A stretch of 55,933 bases of DNA from an uncultured Bacteroidales bacterium (GCA_905235375.1 CAJOLH010000029.1:1-55933), one strand, 5' to 3'; positions 14,898-24,029 are shown, numbered from the stretch's first letter. Notes: a model not told the origin generated them from the sequence alone. Made by a program: numbers and translations.

Positions 14898-17281
14898 GGA
14901 CAGAATGTTTTGCTGGTGTTTCCATTCGCGTCGCGCATGATGCAGAAGCCTCTCGAAGTCGGCAGCTTCGGACGGCCAGCAAGGTCATAGCATTGCTGCG
15001 GTGACGCAGGGTCGGTCGTGACGTTCTCAATGCCCAGTTGAGCAATAGGCGTGGGATCGAAGCGGACACTTGTGAAACTGGAGCCGTAGTCGGAGAGGCA
15101 GAACGAGAGCGAAGAGTGACCTCGTTCGAGGATCTGCGTGCGGCCCAAGGCATCGGTGAGCGTGATATGCCAGCCCAACTCGTCATTGCCAGTGTCGAGA
15201 CGAACGGGGCGGCTTGAAAACAAGGCACCATCGAAGTCGCCCTCAGTAAGGGGAATACCATTGACCTTGATGCATCGCGGCCCTTCGTCATCACTGCATT
15301 GCGTGCCGACGCACATTGGCACGACGGTGCCCAATCCGTAGTAAGCGGCCAGATGCTGATAGTGTATCATCGGGCGCTGCTCCAGATAAGGGATGAGCTT
15401 ATTGTCGATACGATCGGCAAAGTCAGCGTAGGTTACACCCTCGTCGAGCACTTCGAAGGTAGCCGGAATCTCTTCTTCAATCTCGGCACACATTCGCCGA
15501 ACCATGGGCACGGTGACAGCAGGTTTGCAAAAGTCGCCCAAATAGGTCTGCATACGGTCGAGGAATGCGTCTTCAAATTCCTTCAAACCGAATAATACGA
15601 CGTAGAGGCGACGGCAGTTGTAGTTCGACCCCCATGTGCCCTCCGAGCCTTGCAGGGTGATGAAGTTGTACCAGTTGACCGTGGGAGCTGTGGAAGCCAG
15701 TTCATCAAGGTCCTTCAGCACAGGGTGGATGCGGCTGTCGGGGTCGTCAGGACGAAGCGTGTCGCCATGCGTCCACATGAAGACGTTGGCCGACGGGAAG
15801 AGCGTGTTGGTGGCGAAGGCCTGGCAGCACGTGTAGTCGAGCAGCAAAGGCATGTCGAAGTAACGGCATAGAGCCTCATAGGTCGGATTGTCGCTCCAGA
15901 TCAGGTCGCGGACAGGCTGGTAGATGGGGTCGGTGCTGTCCATATCCTCGATTTCCGTCACTTCGTCCTCGTCGATACCATAGTTATTGGCTGCGTATGT
16001 GTTGTTAGCGCGTTCGCGCAGGTCGTACAGACCTCGGTAATGCCCGTTGATATAGACGATGACGGGGCGATAGTCGAGGTATTCGAGGGTGTCGATATGT
16101 TCGGCAAAGAGGAGCTGTACGAAAGCATCCTCCAGTCGAGAATCAGCACAACGACTGCCGCCATTACGCAGGCAGAAGGTCTTGGTCTGCGTGATGTGTG
16201 GCTTATGGGGCCAGAAATGTGATGAGTCGAAGCGTTTGCGCTGCCATCGCTTGCTGGTGTAGAGGTTCATGGCCTTTTGGTTGTGGAGCATGGACCCAGC
16301 ACCGTGCATACCGGCTTCGCCCAACTGATTGAGGATGGCGCGGTCGGGGTGCTCCTGCTCGTACATCTCGAAGTGAATGGGGCGGCGCCAGCCCTTGTAG
16401 CAGTTGGCGTGGTAGTCCGATCCGATCATCATGCCGAGGCTGTCGCCCCAAAGCAACAGGCTGTCGCACGAGAGCGAGAAGACCAGCAACTTGGAGGCAC
16501 GCGGATGGAGGATGTAGCTATGCGTGGTGGGCACATTGGTGAGACCTTGGGAGGAAAGGAGGCGAGCGCGCACGACCGTAGTGCGGTCGAGAGTGATACG
16601 GAAGGGGTTGTCGCGCGAGTAGCAAGGCGATTCAAGAGTTGGGAACGAACCATCGGTGGTGACATAGAGCCGCGTGTCGGCAGGCAGGTCGGACACGTCA
16701 GGGATGGATACGGTGAGCTCCTGTCCTGGGCGTTCGAGCAAACGTCCTGAAAGGCTGAACTTGGGTTCAGGCATCAGGTAGCCTGTGAAGACACCTTGAT
16801 TCGGCGAGCCTGGCGTGGGGGTGACTTCGTAGTTCCACTGGTCACCTCCGTCTTGCGTCCGTCCGTAAGCCACACCGGGTGCCGGCTGTTGAAGATGACG
16901 CAACGAATCGACTATCGCACCGTTGGCATCCCACAGATAGATGGTACATTCATGGGCATCGAGATGGAAGTTGGTATGCTGGTAGCCGTTATCCACCTTA
17001 TCGCAATAGACCAACAGGTGACTGGCAGCACCGACGTACATCGAGTGACTGAACTCCCAGGCTGTGTCGAAATTGCGCTCCAACCCTATGCGCCAGCCCT
17101 GTATATTGATTCCCTTCCTGTCGGCATTATAGAGTTCAACCCATGAGTCGGGGAAATCGCCCTTATACATGATGCCGTTGACGTTGCTCTGCATAATCTC
17201 ATTAATCACAATGCCTTGTGGCACTGCAATCATGAGAGAAGATGCAAGAAGACCAACGAGGGTGGCTAAAAAGCGTGTCAT
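14894..17281 (-). CDS. Secreted lamin-tail/CotH protein, type IX cargo candidate
   Basis: The protein has 795 residues with a signal peptide MTRFLATLVGLLASSLMIA. A lamin-tail domain follows (IVINEIMQSNVNGIMY, DFPDSWVELYNADR), then a chitobiase C-terminal-like sandwich (RLYVTTDGSFPTLESP) and a CotH domain with NGHYRGLYDLRERANN and HPVLKDLDELAS. It is closest in arrangement to the 6993-9392 protein, which shares EAGMHGAGS and the QKAMNLYT(N/S)KRW segment. The tail YDLAGRPKLPTSRGFCIM fits a type IX sorting signal loosely. It lies 8 bp after the 17290-19107 gene and overlaps the Cthe_2159 gene, so it belongs to the same minus-strand operon. Confidence 0.87.
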   Translation of the reverse strand: MTRFLATLVGLLASSLMIAVPQGIVINEIMQSNVNGIMYKGDFPDSWVELYNADRKGINIQGWRIGLERNFDTAWEFSHSMYVGAASHLLVYCDKVDNGYQHTNFHLDAHECTIYLWDANGAIVDSLRHLQQPAPGVAYGRTQDGGDQWNYEVTPTPGSPNQGVFTGYLMPEPKFSLSGRLLERPGQELTVSIPDVSDLPADTRLYVTTDGSFPTLESPCYSRDNPFRITLDRTTVVRARLLSSQGLTNVPTTHSYILHPRASKLLVFSLSCDSLLLWGDSLGMMIGSDYHANCYKGWRRPIHFEMYEQEHPDRAILNQLGEAGMHGAGSMLHNQKAMNLYTSKRWQRKRFDSSHFWPHKPHITQTKTFCLRNGGSRCADSRLEDAFVQLLFAEHIDTLEYLDYRPVIVYINGHYRGLYDLRERANNTYAANNYGIDEDEVTEIEDMDSTDPIYQPVRDLIWSDNPTYEALCRYFDMPLLLDYTCCQAFATNTLFPSANVFMWTHGDTLRPDDPDSRIHPVLKDLDELASTAPTVNWYNFITLQGSEGTWGSNYNCRRLYVVLFGLKEFEDAFLDRMQTYLGDFCKPAVTVPMVRRMCAEIEEEIPATFEVLDEGVTYADFADRIDNKLIPYLEQRPMIHYQHLAAYYGLGTVVPMCVGTQCSDDEGPRCIKVNGIPLTEGDFDGALFSSRPVRLDTGNDELGWHITLTDALGRTQILERGHSSLSFCLSDYGSSFTSVRFDPTPIAQLGIENVTTDPASPQQCYDLAGRPKLPTSRGFCIMRDANGNTSKTFCP

Positions 17282-17289
17282 ACTGTTCC

Positions 17290-19107
17290 TTAATGTAAAT
17301 AGATGATGCGCGAGGAGCCATCGTCGTAGCGCACGATATTGATGCCACGAACGAGCTGGATACGTGGAGTGCCATCGGGGGCAAGGATGGCGATGGCATG
17401 GGTCGAGGCAGGGAGATTGTTCTGCTCGAGACTTCCAGGAGAAGCGGTGTAGCCGAAGTAGGAGTCTTCGAGCGTGATACGTTCTTCAATCCAGGCATCC
17501 AGCCGATCGAGGCTGTCGGTGTAGCCAAGCTGCTGATAAGGACGGACGCCCGTGGTGACGGAGGATGCAATCCAGACTCGGCGAGCCAGACGACAGATGT
17601 CGCCCGGCTGATAAGTGACATCCTCTTTCCACTCGGGCAAGTGGTTGAAGTGGTCGGTCCAGTCGTCGGAACTCTCCCATCCGGGATTGGTGATGGTCTG
17701 GCTGATGCATAGAGCGTTGGGCCAACGTGCCCACTCCATGTCGTAGAGGTCGCTGCCGATGCGGTCGTACCAAGCGTGAACGAGGCTTGAGATGTTCTTG
17801 GGGCTGAGGATGCCACTGTCGCGAAGCTCGGCATAGCGTGCCCGTATTTCGTCAAAATAGTAATCCCAGAACCACGTGGCGATACCACGCCGCGAAATGT
17901 TAAATCGGTAGTCGCTGTCGCTATAGGAGAATTGTGCGGGGAAGACAAGAGTCCCCTCATGATAGTTGCCGAAGGTGCAGTCGAGGTCGTAAGGCGCCAC
18001 GTGCCACGTTTCGCCGCCATCGTAGGTGAGCCATTGCCAGTTTTTGGCGAAGCCGTCGTAGTTGCTGGTCACAATGCTGAACACGAGGTAGTTGACCATC
18101 GACTCCACATCGAAGTGACGGGCAATCGCCTCGCGAATCTCTTCGGTCGAGGCTCCGTTTCGCTTTAAGTTGCTCACCTCGCCTACACGTCGGGTGAGGC
18201 TGATTACTGCCTGCTTGACCTGGGCAGAGCGCTGCTTGGCCTGTCGTACGTCTTCCGAATCGCTGGATAGTGCGTAGAATGGAGAACTGCTGTCGATGAG
18301 TTCGGTCACACCGTCGTAGGCATTGCCCTCCATGTCGTAAAGCCCCTTGGGATTGCGCACCTCGAAAGCATTCCATTTCAGGTTGTCGAGCCAGAAGTTT
18401 GTTTCGCTCATGTTGCCGTCCAGATGGATGTGGAGGGCATTGTGCTTCTCTTGTGCCGTGTTGCGGCGATGCTTGGCGAGCTGCCAGGTGCAAATGCCCC
18501 AGAACTCGCCATTGAGGAACATCATGCAGGGGAAGCCGTCGGGGTAGCAGCGTGCGTTCTTGTGTCCCTCAGCGCCTGCACGTTTCCAAATGCGATTGCT
18601 CGAAGCAGGCATCTGCTGCTCCATCTGGTCGAAGAGCTGGTAGCCAACGATACCGACACCGCGCAGCCAGTCGGTATAGAAAGCCTTGAGGTGGAAATGA
18701 TCCTGTTTCACCCACCCGTCAAAATCCACAGTAGGAACGACTTCGCCCTGCCAGTCATCGTCGATGAGCTGCAGCTTGACATTGCGCTTAGGAAAAGAGG
18801 TTGAGGTAGCACCTTGCACGTTGACGATGGCACGCTTCATGAAGTAATTGCCCATGGCATCGAAATATTCGATGGTGTCGCGGAAGTTGGAAGTCTTGGT
18901 GTAAGGGATTCCGTATTTGGAGTGCAAATTGATGTAGGCCAGGCTCGGCTGGGGCAGATTGATGTCCGACTCATGGCTCCAGTCATGGGTCTGACCGGGA
19001 ACGAATCCATGAGAGCGGATGGTCTGCTCATAGTTGTTGGTCTGCGCGCTGACGGGAAAGAGAAGACTAAGAAGCAGCGTGATGAGAAACGTCCATTTTT
19101 CCAGCAT
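17290..19107 (-). CDS. Divergent secreted CotH protein
   Basis: I start at ATG 19107 (MLEKWTFLITLLLSLLFPVS, signal peptide), giving 605 residues; the extra upstream codons of the open frame have no family character. There is no lamin-tail domain. The CotH domain shows the early VQGATSTSFPKRNVKLQL, NGEFWGICTWQLAKH and the DLD site in HVAPYDLDCTFGNY. Near the C-terminus a segment EWKEDVTYQPGDICRLARRV resembles a small chitin-binding (CBM5/12-like) module. The tail GINIVRYDDGSSRIIYL may be a sorting signal. It is the first gene of the minus-strand operon that continues with another CotH gene and the Cthe_2159 gene. Confidence 0.85.
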   Translation of the reverse strand: MLEKWTFLITLLLSLLFPVSAQTNNYEQTIRSHGFVPGQTHDWSHESDINLPQPSLAYINLHSKYGIPYTKTSNFRDTIEYFDAMGNYFMKRAIVNVQGATSTSFPKRNVKLQLIDDDWQGEVVPTVDFDGWVKQDHFHLKAFYTDWLRGVGIVGYQLFDQMEQQMPASSNRIWKRAGAEGHKNARCYPDGFPCMMFLNGEFWGICTWQLAKHRRNTAQEKHNALHIHLDGNMSETNFWLDNLKWNAFEVRNPKGLYDMEGNAYDGVTELIDSSSPFYALSSDSEDVRQAKQRSAQVKQAVISLTRRVGEVSNLKRNGASTEEIREAIARHFDVESMVNYLVFSIVTSNYDGFAKNWQWLTYDGGETWHVAPYDLDCTFGNYHEGTLVFPAQFSYSDSDYRFNISRRGIATWFWDYYFDEIRARYAELRDSGILSPKNISSLVHAWYDRIGSDLYDMEWARWPNALCISQTITNPGWESSDDWTDHFNHLPEWKEDVTYQPGDICRLARRVWIASSVTTGVRPYQQLGYTDSLDRLDAWIEERITLEDSYFGYTASPGSLEQNNLPASTHAIAILAPDGTPRIQLVRGINIVRYDDGSSRIIYLH

Positions 19108-19172
19108 GAAAACAAGCGATTTGTCGATAATTTCAATAAAACAAGAGTACGTAGGTCGAAATTCAAATAATC

Positions 19173-19243
19173 TCAAGTTTCGCAAATGCGAAACTTGAAT
19201 AAATTAATAAATCCATATACCTGGAGCATTGCCCCAGATATAT
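19173..19243. terminator. Two hairpins between the SPOR and CotH genes
   Basis: A perfect 12-bp inverted repeat with a 2-nt loop (TCAAGTTTCGCA / TGCGAAACTTGA, 19173-19198) is followed by a 12-bp stem (CCATATACCTGG / CCAGATATATGG, about 19211-19243) with one wobble pair. Together they fill the gap after the SPOR gene (minus strand) and could end its transcript; neither has a strong U-run. A degenerate copy of the first hairpin lies at 21378-21403. Confidence 0.5.
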
Positions 19244-19274
19244 GGTATTAGTAGCTGTAAAAAGAAGCAGCTGA

Positions 19275-19766
19275 TCAATAGGCGGGGATGAGCAACCAAG
19301 CAGCAGGACATGTGCCTGGATCATCGTTGGCATAGGTCGAGCGGATGTTGTCGCGTACGCTCACAGCCTGGGCACGGGTGTCGTAACCACCAGCCACTAC
19401 GCGGTAAAGACCTGCCTCGTTCTGTACCAGGAAGGCATTGTAGCCACGGCTTACCATCTTGGCCTTGAAATTATCGGCGTTGGTCTTGTTGCTGAAAGCT
19501 CCAACCACAACATTGTAGTCCTTCAGGAGTCCGGCATCGCCGCTATTCACCACCGAAACCCTCTCCTGGCGGTCACCGGCCTGAGCCACTGGCGCAGTGC
19601 GAGTGGTGGTACGCGTAGGTGTGGTGTAGGTAATAGGTGCAACCTCCTTCACCTCCTCTGTAGGAGATGCTACGGTAGCGGCATCGGAAAGGGTTTTCGA
19701 ACTTCTGCAGCCAGTCATTGCGACTGCAGCAACAATGGCAAAGGCCATCAAGAGTGTCTTCTTCAT
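19275..19766 (-). CDS. SPOR-domain lipoprotein
   Basis: This 163-residue protein starts with a lipoprotein signal (MKKTLLMAFAIVAAVAMTGC, Cys20). A Thr/Pro/Val-rich linker follows, then a SPOR domain at about 85-150 (YNVVVGAFSNKTNADNFKAKM, YRVVAGGYDTRAQAVSVRDNI). SPOR domains bind denuded septal peptidoglycan, so the protein likely sits in the periplasm anchored to a membrane, near division or cell-wall remodelling sites. A canonical promoter lies upstream on the minus strand (TTTG 19841-19838, 20 bp, TAAATTTG 19817-19810). It is divergent from the toxin-antitoxin genes and probably monocistronic. Confidence 0.9.
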   Translation of the reverse strand: MKKTLLMAFAIVAAVAMTGCRSSKTLSDAATVASPTEEVKEVAPITYTTPTRTTTRTAPVAQAGDRQERVSVVNSGDAGLLKDYNVVVGAFSNKTNADNFKAKMVSRGYNAFLVQNEAGLYRVVAGGYDTRAQAVSVRDNIRSTYANDDPGTCPAAWLLIPAY

Positions 19767-19809
19767 ATTTATTGGGGTTAAGTAAAGTTGTTCTTATTAA
19801 ATTTGGGGG

Positions 19810-19841
19810 CAAATTTACGCAACAATTCCGTAGAAAGCAAA
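19810..19841 (-). promoter_or_regulatory. Promoter of the SPOR lipoprotein gene
   Basis: TTTG (19841-19838) and TAAATTTG (19817-19810) are separated by 20 bp, the Bacteroidota -33/-7 layout, about 45-50 bp ahead of the start codon. Confidence 0.7.
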
Positions 19842-19868
19842 TTTTTCGTGCAAAAAAAACTGAAATCC

Positions 19869-19899
19869 TTGGAAAATTACGCAAAAAGCCGTAATTTTG
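19869..19899 (+). promoter_or_regulatory. Promoter of the PIN toxin-antitoxin pair
   Basis: TTG (19869-19871), 20 bp, TAATTTTG (19892-19899) followed by CAGCG. It is divergent from the SPOR promoter. The predicted leader of about 65 nt runs to the ATG at 19970. Confidence 0.65.
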
Positions 19900-19969
19900 C
19901 AGCGCATTATCCGCGAATAACAAAGAAAGTGGAGCAAAAAACGAACATTTAATTAACACTTCTACAATC

Positions 19970-20245
19970 ATGTGCAATTACAATATATCTATCGACGATG
20001 CCCTGATAAATCAGATAAGGCATCATTTCAATGGAGACAAATCGGTTCAACAGTGGCTGGAACAACAAGTTAAGGCTTTGGTCGTCCGATTTGCAGAAGA
20101 AAACAATGATAACAAGAATAACCATTCCTGGCAAGACTACCAGCTTTCTTCAGATATTCAGTCTATGGCTCCTCATGAGCGCAAGCCTATTTTCGGAGAT
20201 TATACGAAACAACTAACTGAGATATTAGAGGAGGAGCATCAATGA
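19970..20245 (+). CDS. Putative antitoxin of a PIN-domain pair
   Basis: This 91-residue protein is partly charged. Its N-terminal half (NISIDDALINQIRHHF, SVQQWLEQQVKALVVRF) looks like a small helical dimerisation or DNA-binding unit, and its acidic C-terminal tail ends ILEEEHQ. I cannot place it in a named antitoxin family from sequence alone. The antitoxin role rests on position: its stop overlaps the start of the PIN gene by 4 bp (ATGA), the usual toxin-antitoxin layout. Both genes are more AT-rich than queC next door, consistent with acquired DNA. Confidence 0.7.
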   Translation: MCNYNISIDDALINQIRHHFNGDKSVQQWLEQQVKALVVRFAEENNDNKNNHSWQDYQLSSDIQSMAPHERKPIFGDYTKQLTEILEEEHQ

Positions 20246-20667
20246 AAGTTTTTCTCGACACAAATATTATCCTTGATTTTTTCGACAGCAACCGAGGGCA
20301 TTATTTGCCCTCCGCTATTGTCTTTGATTTAGCACTAAAAAAGAAGATTGAACTATTTGTGTGCGCTCAAAGCTTTATTAATGCATTCTATATTCTAAGA
20401 AAGCATTATGAGAAAGAAGAACTATACCGAATAATGAGGAAAATGTTTTCACTCTGTCAGGTTACACCTGTAAATACAGAAATCATTGAGAAGGCATTGC
20501 AATTTGAGTGTCACGACTTTGAGGATGCCTGTCAGTACTATTCGTCTATGAGTATTGATGCAGATGTTGTCCTTACTCGTGACCGAAAGGGGTTCGATGA
20601 ATTTCCCATTCGACATATTTCTGCTGAAGAATTTTTAGATGAATTCTTCAAGGGCATTTCAAACTAG
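20242..20667 (+). CDS. PIN-domain ribonuclease toxin (VapC-like)
   Basis: The protein has 141 residues. The N-terminal MKVFLDTNIILDFF places the first catalytic Asp at D6. Further acidic residues lie at D95 (HDFEDACQYY) and D114 (VVLTRDRKGF), matching the metal site of PIN nucleases. VapC-like toxins cleave RNA, often tRNA or rRNA, until neutralised by the cognate antitoxin, here most likely the gene just upstream. The length is normal for the family. Which RNA it cuts cannot be read from sequence. Confidence 0.88.
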   Translation: MKVFLDTNIILDFFDSNRGHYLPSAIVFDLALKKKIELFVCAQSFINAFYILRKHYEKEELYRIMRKMFSLCQVTPVNTEIIEKALQFECHDFEDACQYYSSMSIDADVVLTRDRKGFDEFPIRHISAEEFLDEFFKGISN

Positions 20668-20691
20668 AATTCTTTTACTACCCTTCATAAA

Positions 20692-21339
20692 ATGAAAGAC
20701 AGTATCATCATCCTCAGTGGCGGCATGGACAGCGTGACGCTGCTTCATGAATTCCAGGAGCGCATTGCCCTGGCCATCACCTTCGACTATCATTCACGCC
20801 ATGCCGAGCACGAGATTGCCTGTGCCCGCTGGCAGTGTCACCAGCTTGGCATTCCCCATCTCGTCATCAACATCGACTTCATGGAGCAGTATTTCCGCTC
20901 CAGCCTCCTCAAGAACGGTTACGAAGAGATACCCGACGGGCAATACAATGAGGCGAACATGAAATCGACCATCGTTCCCTTCCGCAATGGCATCATGCTC
21001 AGCATCGCTGCCGGCATAGCCGAAAGCCATGGTCTGCAGCACGTCCTCATGGCCAACCACGCGGGCGACCACTTCATCTATCCTGACTGCCGACCCGACT
21101 TCGTCACTGCCATGAGCCATGCCATCGAGGAAGGCACCACCAACGGTGTCTCGCTCCTCGCCCCATACACGTCCCTCACGAAGCGCGAGATTGCCCTGCG
21201 CGGCCGTGAGCTCGGTGTCGATTACGCCCACACCTACTCCTGCTACAAGGGACACGACCTCCACTGCGGCACCTGCGGCACCTGCAACGAGCGCAAGGAA
21301 GCCCTCGAAGGCTTCGACCCCACAGAGTATGAAGCGTAA
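20692..21339 (+). CDS. queC: 7-cyano-7-deazaguanine synthase
   Basis: The 215-residue enzyme has the PP-loop SGGMDS at 9-14 that binds ATP, the VPFRNG segment typical of QueC, and a zinc site of four cysteines near the C-terminus (C184, C192, C195, C198 in CYKGHDLHCGTCGTC). QueC converts 7-carboxy-7-deazaguanine to preQ0 with ATP and ammonia, the last step before preQ1 and queuosine synthesis. No queD, queE or queF lies beside it. GluQRS, which modifies queuosine in tRNA(Asp), is encoded about 10 kb away in this window. It starts 24 bp after the PIN toxin but has a very different base composition. Confidence 0.95.
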   Translation: MKDSIIILSGGMDSVTLLHEFQERIALAITFDYHSRHAEHEIACARWQCHQLGIPHLVINIDFMEQYFRSSLLKNGYEEIPDGQYNEANMKSTIVPFRNGIMLSIAAGIAESHGLQHVLMANHAGDHFIYPDCRPDFVTAMSHAIEEGTTNGVSLLAPYTSLTKREIALRGRELGVDYAHTYSCYKGHDLHCGTCGTCNERKEALEGFDPTEYEA

Positions 21340-21409
21340 GCAATACTAAGATATCCCTAAATATCCCTTATTATCCATCAAGTTGAGCAAATGCGAAACT
21401 TGAGTTATT

Positions 21410-21880
21410 TTATTCTTCGACATCACAGCCGGTGAAGCCTATGGTTTCAGCGGCTTTTTCTTTCGATGCACAAAAATAGACAAGGGTGGAACGAGTGCAG
21501 ACTTCACCAGAAGAATCGACGATCTGAGTCTCGATGAAAGCGACATTACGCATCTGACGAACGATGTGTCCTCGAATGGTGAGAACGGCTTCTTTGGTCG
21601 AGATAGGCTTGAGATACTGCACCTCCATCTTGCTGGTGACTCCGGTGGTCTGCAGTTTGCGAGTGACGACCCAGCCGCCCACTTCGTCCATCAGCATGGC
21701 TTGCACCCCACCATGCAGGGTGTCGAGCCAGCCCTGGAAATCACGATCAGGATGCCACTGGGTGACGATGTCTTCTCCATCTTCCCAAAACTCAAGATGA
21801 AGACCACGAGGATTATCAGGGCTGCAACAGATGCAGTTGTAGCCCTTGATGCCAAACCAGGGGTTGATGATCTTTTTCAA
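21410..21880 (-). CDS. PaaI-type hotdog thioesterase
   Basis: This 156-residue protein has a single hotdog fold, with the helix motif WLDTLHGGVQAMLMDEVGGW (about 51-70) that carries the catalytic region in PaaI/YbgC-like acyl-CoA thioesterases. The N-terminus CICCSPDNPRGL contains a Cys pair common in this subgroup. It is expected to hydrolyse acyl-CoA thioesters in the cytoplasm; the substrate is unknown. It follows the ADP-forming acyl-CoA synthetase gene on the same strand 66 bp downstream, so a shared CoA-thioester role is reasonable. Confidence 0.85.
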   Translation of the reverse strand: MKKIINPWFGIKGYNCICCSPDNPRGLHLEFWEDGEDIVTQWHPDRDFQGWLDTLHGGVQAMLMDEVGGWVVTRKLQTTGVTSKMEVQYLKPISTKEAVLTIRGHIVRQMRNVAFIETQIVDSSGEVCTRSTLVYFCASKEKAAETIGFTGCDVEE

Positions 21881-21922
21881 TTAACAATTATCAATTATCA
21901 ATTAACAATGAATAATTAACAA
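21881..21922. repeat. AATTATCAATT/AATTAACAATT tandem repeats
   Basis: A run of five or six AT-rich decamers (CAATTATCAATTA, TTAACAATT) fills the gap between the synthetase and thioesterase genes. A similar run occurs at 54463-54498 after the response-regulator gene. Confidence 0.6.
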
Positions 21923-21946
21923 TTGGATGCGGGTAGAGAATGGAAA

Positions 21947-24007
21947 TTACTTTTCAATGCGAATTCGGGCATCGACGGCAACCACTTCGTTTCCGTCGGC
22001 GATGAGCGGGTTGATGTCCATCTCCTTGATTTCGGTGGCGAATCGCAGCAGGGTGGAGAGACGCACGATGATCTCCATGTACTTGTGCTCGTTGATTCCC
22101 TGCTGTCCGCGCGTACCCTTGATGATCTTGTAGCCGCGAAGGCTGTGGATCATCGATTCGGCCTCGGATACCGACAAGGGGGCCAAACCACTGGAGACAT
22201 CCTTGAGCACCTCGACAAAAATGCCGCCCAAGCCACAAAGTACCACATGACCAAAGCGAGGTTCATACTTGGCACCAATGAAGAGTTCGGTGCCTCGCAG
22301 CATCTTCTGCACCATCACGCCCTTGGCGCCTTCAATCTTCATCTTGTGGTCGAACTCCCAGGCAAGGTGTTCGGCATCACGGATGTTGAGCGTCACGCCG
22401 CCCACATCGCTCTTGTGGATAGGGCCGACGACCTTGGCAACAACAGGATAACCGATCTTCTCGGCAAAGGCGAGCAGGTCTTCCTTCTTTTCCGAAACCT
22501 TCTCAGGCACCATGGGAATGCCGGCACAGTTGAAGATCTCGCGTACCATGTCGGGTGAGATATAGCCGCTCTCCTTCAGACCGCTCATGATGTCGCGGAT
22601 CTTCGGCACATCGACGCCGAAGAGCGTAATCTCGGCAGGTGCAGGCTTGGGGGTGTTCATCACGCGCACCAGACAGTTGGCAACCGTCACCTCGTCGGAG
22701 AAGTTGACGTGTCCCTTGGCTAAAAACTCTGCCACCTCGGGGCCAGCAGTATTCATCGAAGGCAGGATGGGGAAGATGGGCTTGTGGCACTCTTGAATCT
22801 TTCGGTGAAGCACGTAGTAGGCCTCATAGAGCTGCACGAGACCAGGCGAGCCGAAGATGACAAAAATGGCATCAATCTCGTCGAAGCGACGTTCGCAGTA
22901 GTCGATGGCGATGCCCAACTGCTCGGGGGTGCCTGTGGCGAGGATGTCGATGGGGTTGCTGACAGCAGATCCCTGGAAGAGTTTTGTCTTCAGCTCCTCG
23001 GTAGCTGGACCCGTGAGACGAGGCACCTGCAAGCCGCCCTTCGAAAGCGCATCGGTCAGCATCACGCCTGGCCCGCCGGCATGGGTGACGATGGCAAAGT
23101 TCCTGCCACCCAAGGCTGGCAACGTAAAGATACAACCTACAGTGGTCAGTTCCTCTCGCGAGAAGCAGCGAACGATACCGGCTTTTCGGAAGAGCGCCTC
23201 GACAGCCGAATCGCTGCTTGCGATAGCGCCCGTGTGCGAACTGGCAGCGCGCGAACCACTCTCGCTGCTTCCCGCCTTGATGGCTGCGATGCGACAGCCC
23301 TTGCGGATCAACGAGCCGGCATGATAGAGCAGCTTGTCGGGATCGGAAATGTTCTCGATATAGAGCAGCTTGATGTGCGAGTCGCGCTCCGGGTCGAAGT
23401 TCTCGTCCATATATTGCAGCGCATCCTCTATACCAATCTGCTTGCCGTTGCCGATGCTCCAAACGGAATTAAAAGGCAGGCCCTTGATGACTGCCGATTC
23501 GAGGATAAAGACAGCTGTGGCACCACTGCCAGAAATGAAGTCCGCACCTTTGGCCTTGAGCTGAGGAATAGGCTTGGTGAACACGCCGTGATACCATGCG
23601 TTCATCATGCCGATACAGTTCGGCCCGATGAGCGCACAGCCGTACTGCTCGCACGTATCGAGGATGCGTTGCTCAAGCCGGGCTCCTTCGGCGGTCTCTT
23701 CGCCGAAACCTGCCGAGATGATGATGAAGGCGCGAACCTGCTTTTCGGCTGCAAGGTAATCCACATAGTCGGGACAGAACTTGGCTGCCACCACGAGGAT
23801 GGCCAGCTCGGTGGGCGGAATCTCATGGGCATCGTGGAAGGCCTTGACGCCCTGTATCTCGTCTTCCTTGGGATTGACAATACGGAGTATGCCCTGATAA
23901 CCTCCTTGAATAAGATTACGAACGATGGCGCCACCGGGCTTATGCACGTTGTTCGAGCCGCCTATCACTACTATACTCTCGGGATGTAAAAGCTGTCGAT
24001 TGATCAT
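21947..24007 (-). CDS. Acetate/acyl-CoA ligase (ADP-forming), fused alpha-beta subunits
   Basis: The 686-residue protein begins with a CoA-binding Rossmann domain (SIVVIGGSNNVHKPGGAIVRNL, about 11-33). A succinyl-CoA-synthetase-like domain follows with the phosphohistidine loop SSHTGAIASSD (His258). The C-terminal ATP-grasp domain (about 470-686) contains GYPVVAKVVGPIHKSDVGGV. This order is that of single-chain ADP-forming acyl-CoA synthetases, which make ATP from acyl-CoA, ADP and phosphate, or run in reverse. Acetyl-CoA to acetate in fermentation is the likely use. Its promoter (TTG 24060-24058, 20 bp, TATCTTTG 24037-24030) lies only about 20 bp upstream of the ATG. Confidence 0.92.
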   Translation of the reverse strand: MINRQLLHPESIVVIGGSNNVHKPGGAIVRNLIQGGYQGILRIVNPKEDEIQGVKAFHDAHEIPPTELAILVVAAKFCPDYVDYLAAEKQVRAFIIISAGFGEETAEGARLEQRILDTCEQYGCALIGPNCIGMMNAWYHGVFTKPIPQLKAKGADFISGSGATAVFILESAVIKGLPFNSVWSIGNGKQIGIEDALQYMDENFDPERDSHIKLLYIENISDPDKLLYHAGSLIRKGCRIAAIKAGSSESGSRAASSHTGAIASSDSAVEALFRKAGIVRCFSREELTTVGCIFTLPALGGRNFAIVTHAGGPGVMLTDALSKGGLQVPRLTGPATEELKTKLFQGSAVSNPIDILATGTPEQLGIAIDYCERRFDEIDAIFVIFGSPGLVQLYEAYYVLHRKIQECHKPIFPILPSMNTAGPEVAEFLAKGHVNFSDEVTVANCLVRVMNTPKPAPAEITLFGVDVPKIRDIMSGLKESGYISPDMVREIFNCAGIPMVPEKVSEKKEDLLAFAEKIGYPVVAKVVGPIHKSDVGGVTLNIRDAEHLAWEFDHKMKIEGAKGVMVQKMLRGTELFIGAKYEPRFGHVVLCGLGGIFVEVLKDVSSGLAPLSVSEAESMIHSLRGYKIIKGTRGQQGINEHKYMEIIVRLSTLLRFATEIKEMDINPLIADGNEVVAVDARIRIEK

Positions 24008-24029
24008 GATGTTAGGTATTACTATGGTG

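Noticed and set aside
22784..23989. 401-codon open frame on the plus strand
   Set aside because: Antisense shadow of the ADP-forming acyl-CoA synthetase gene.
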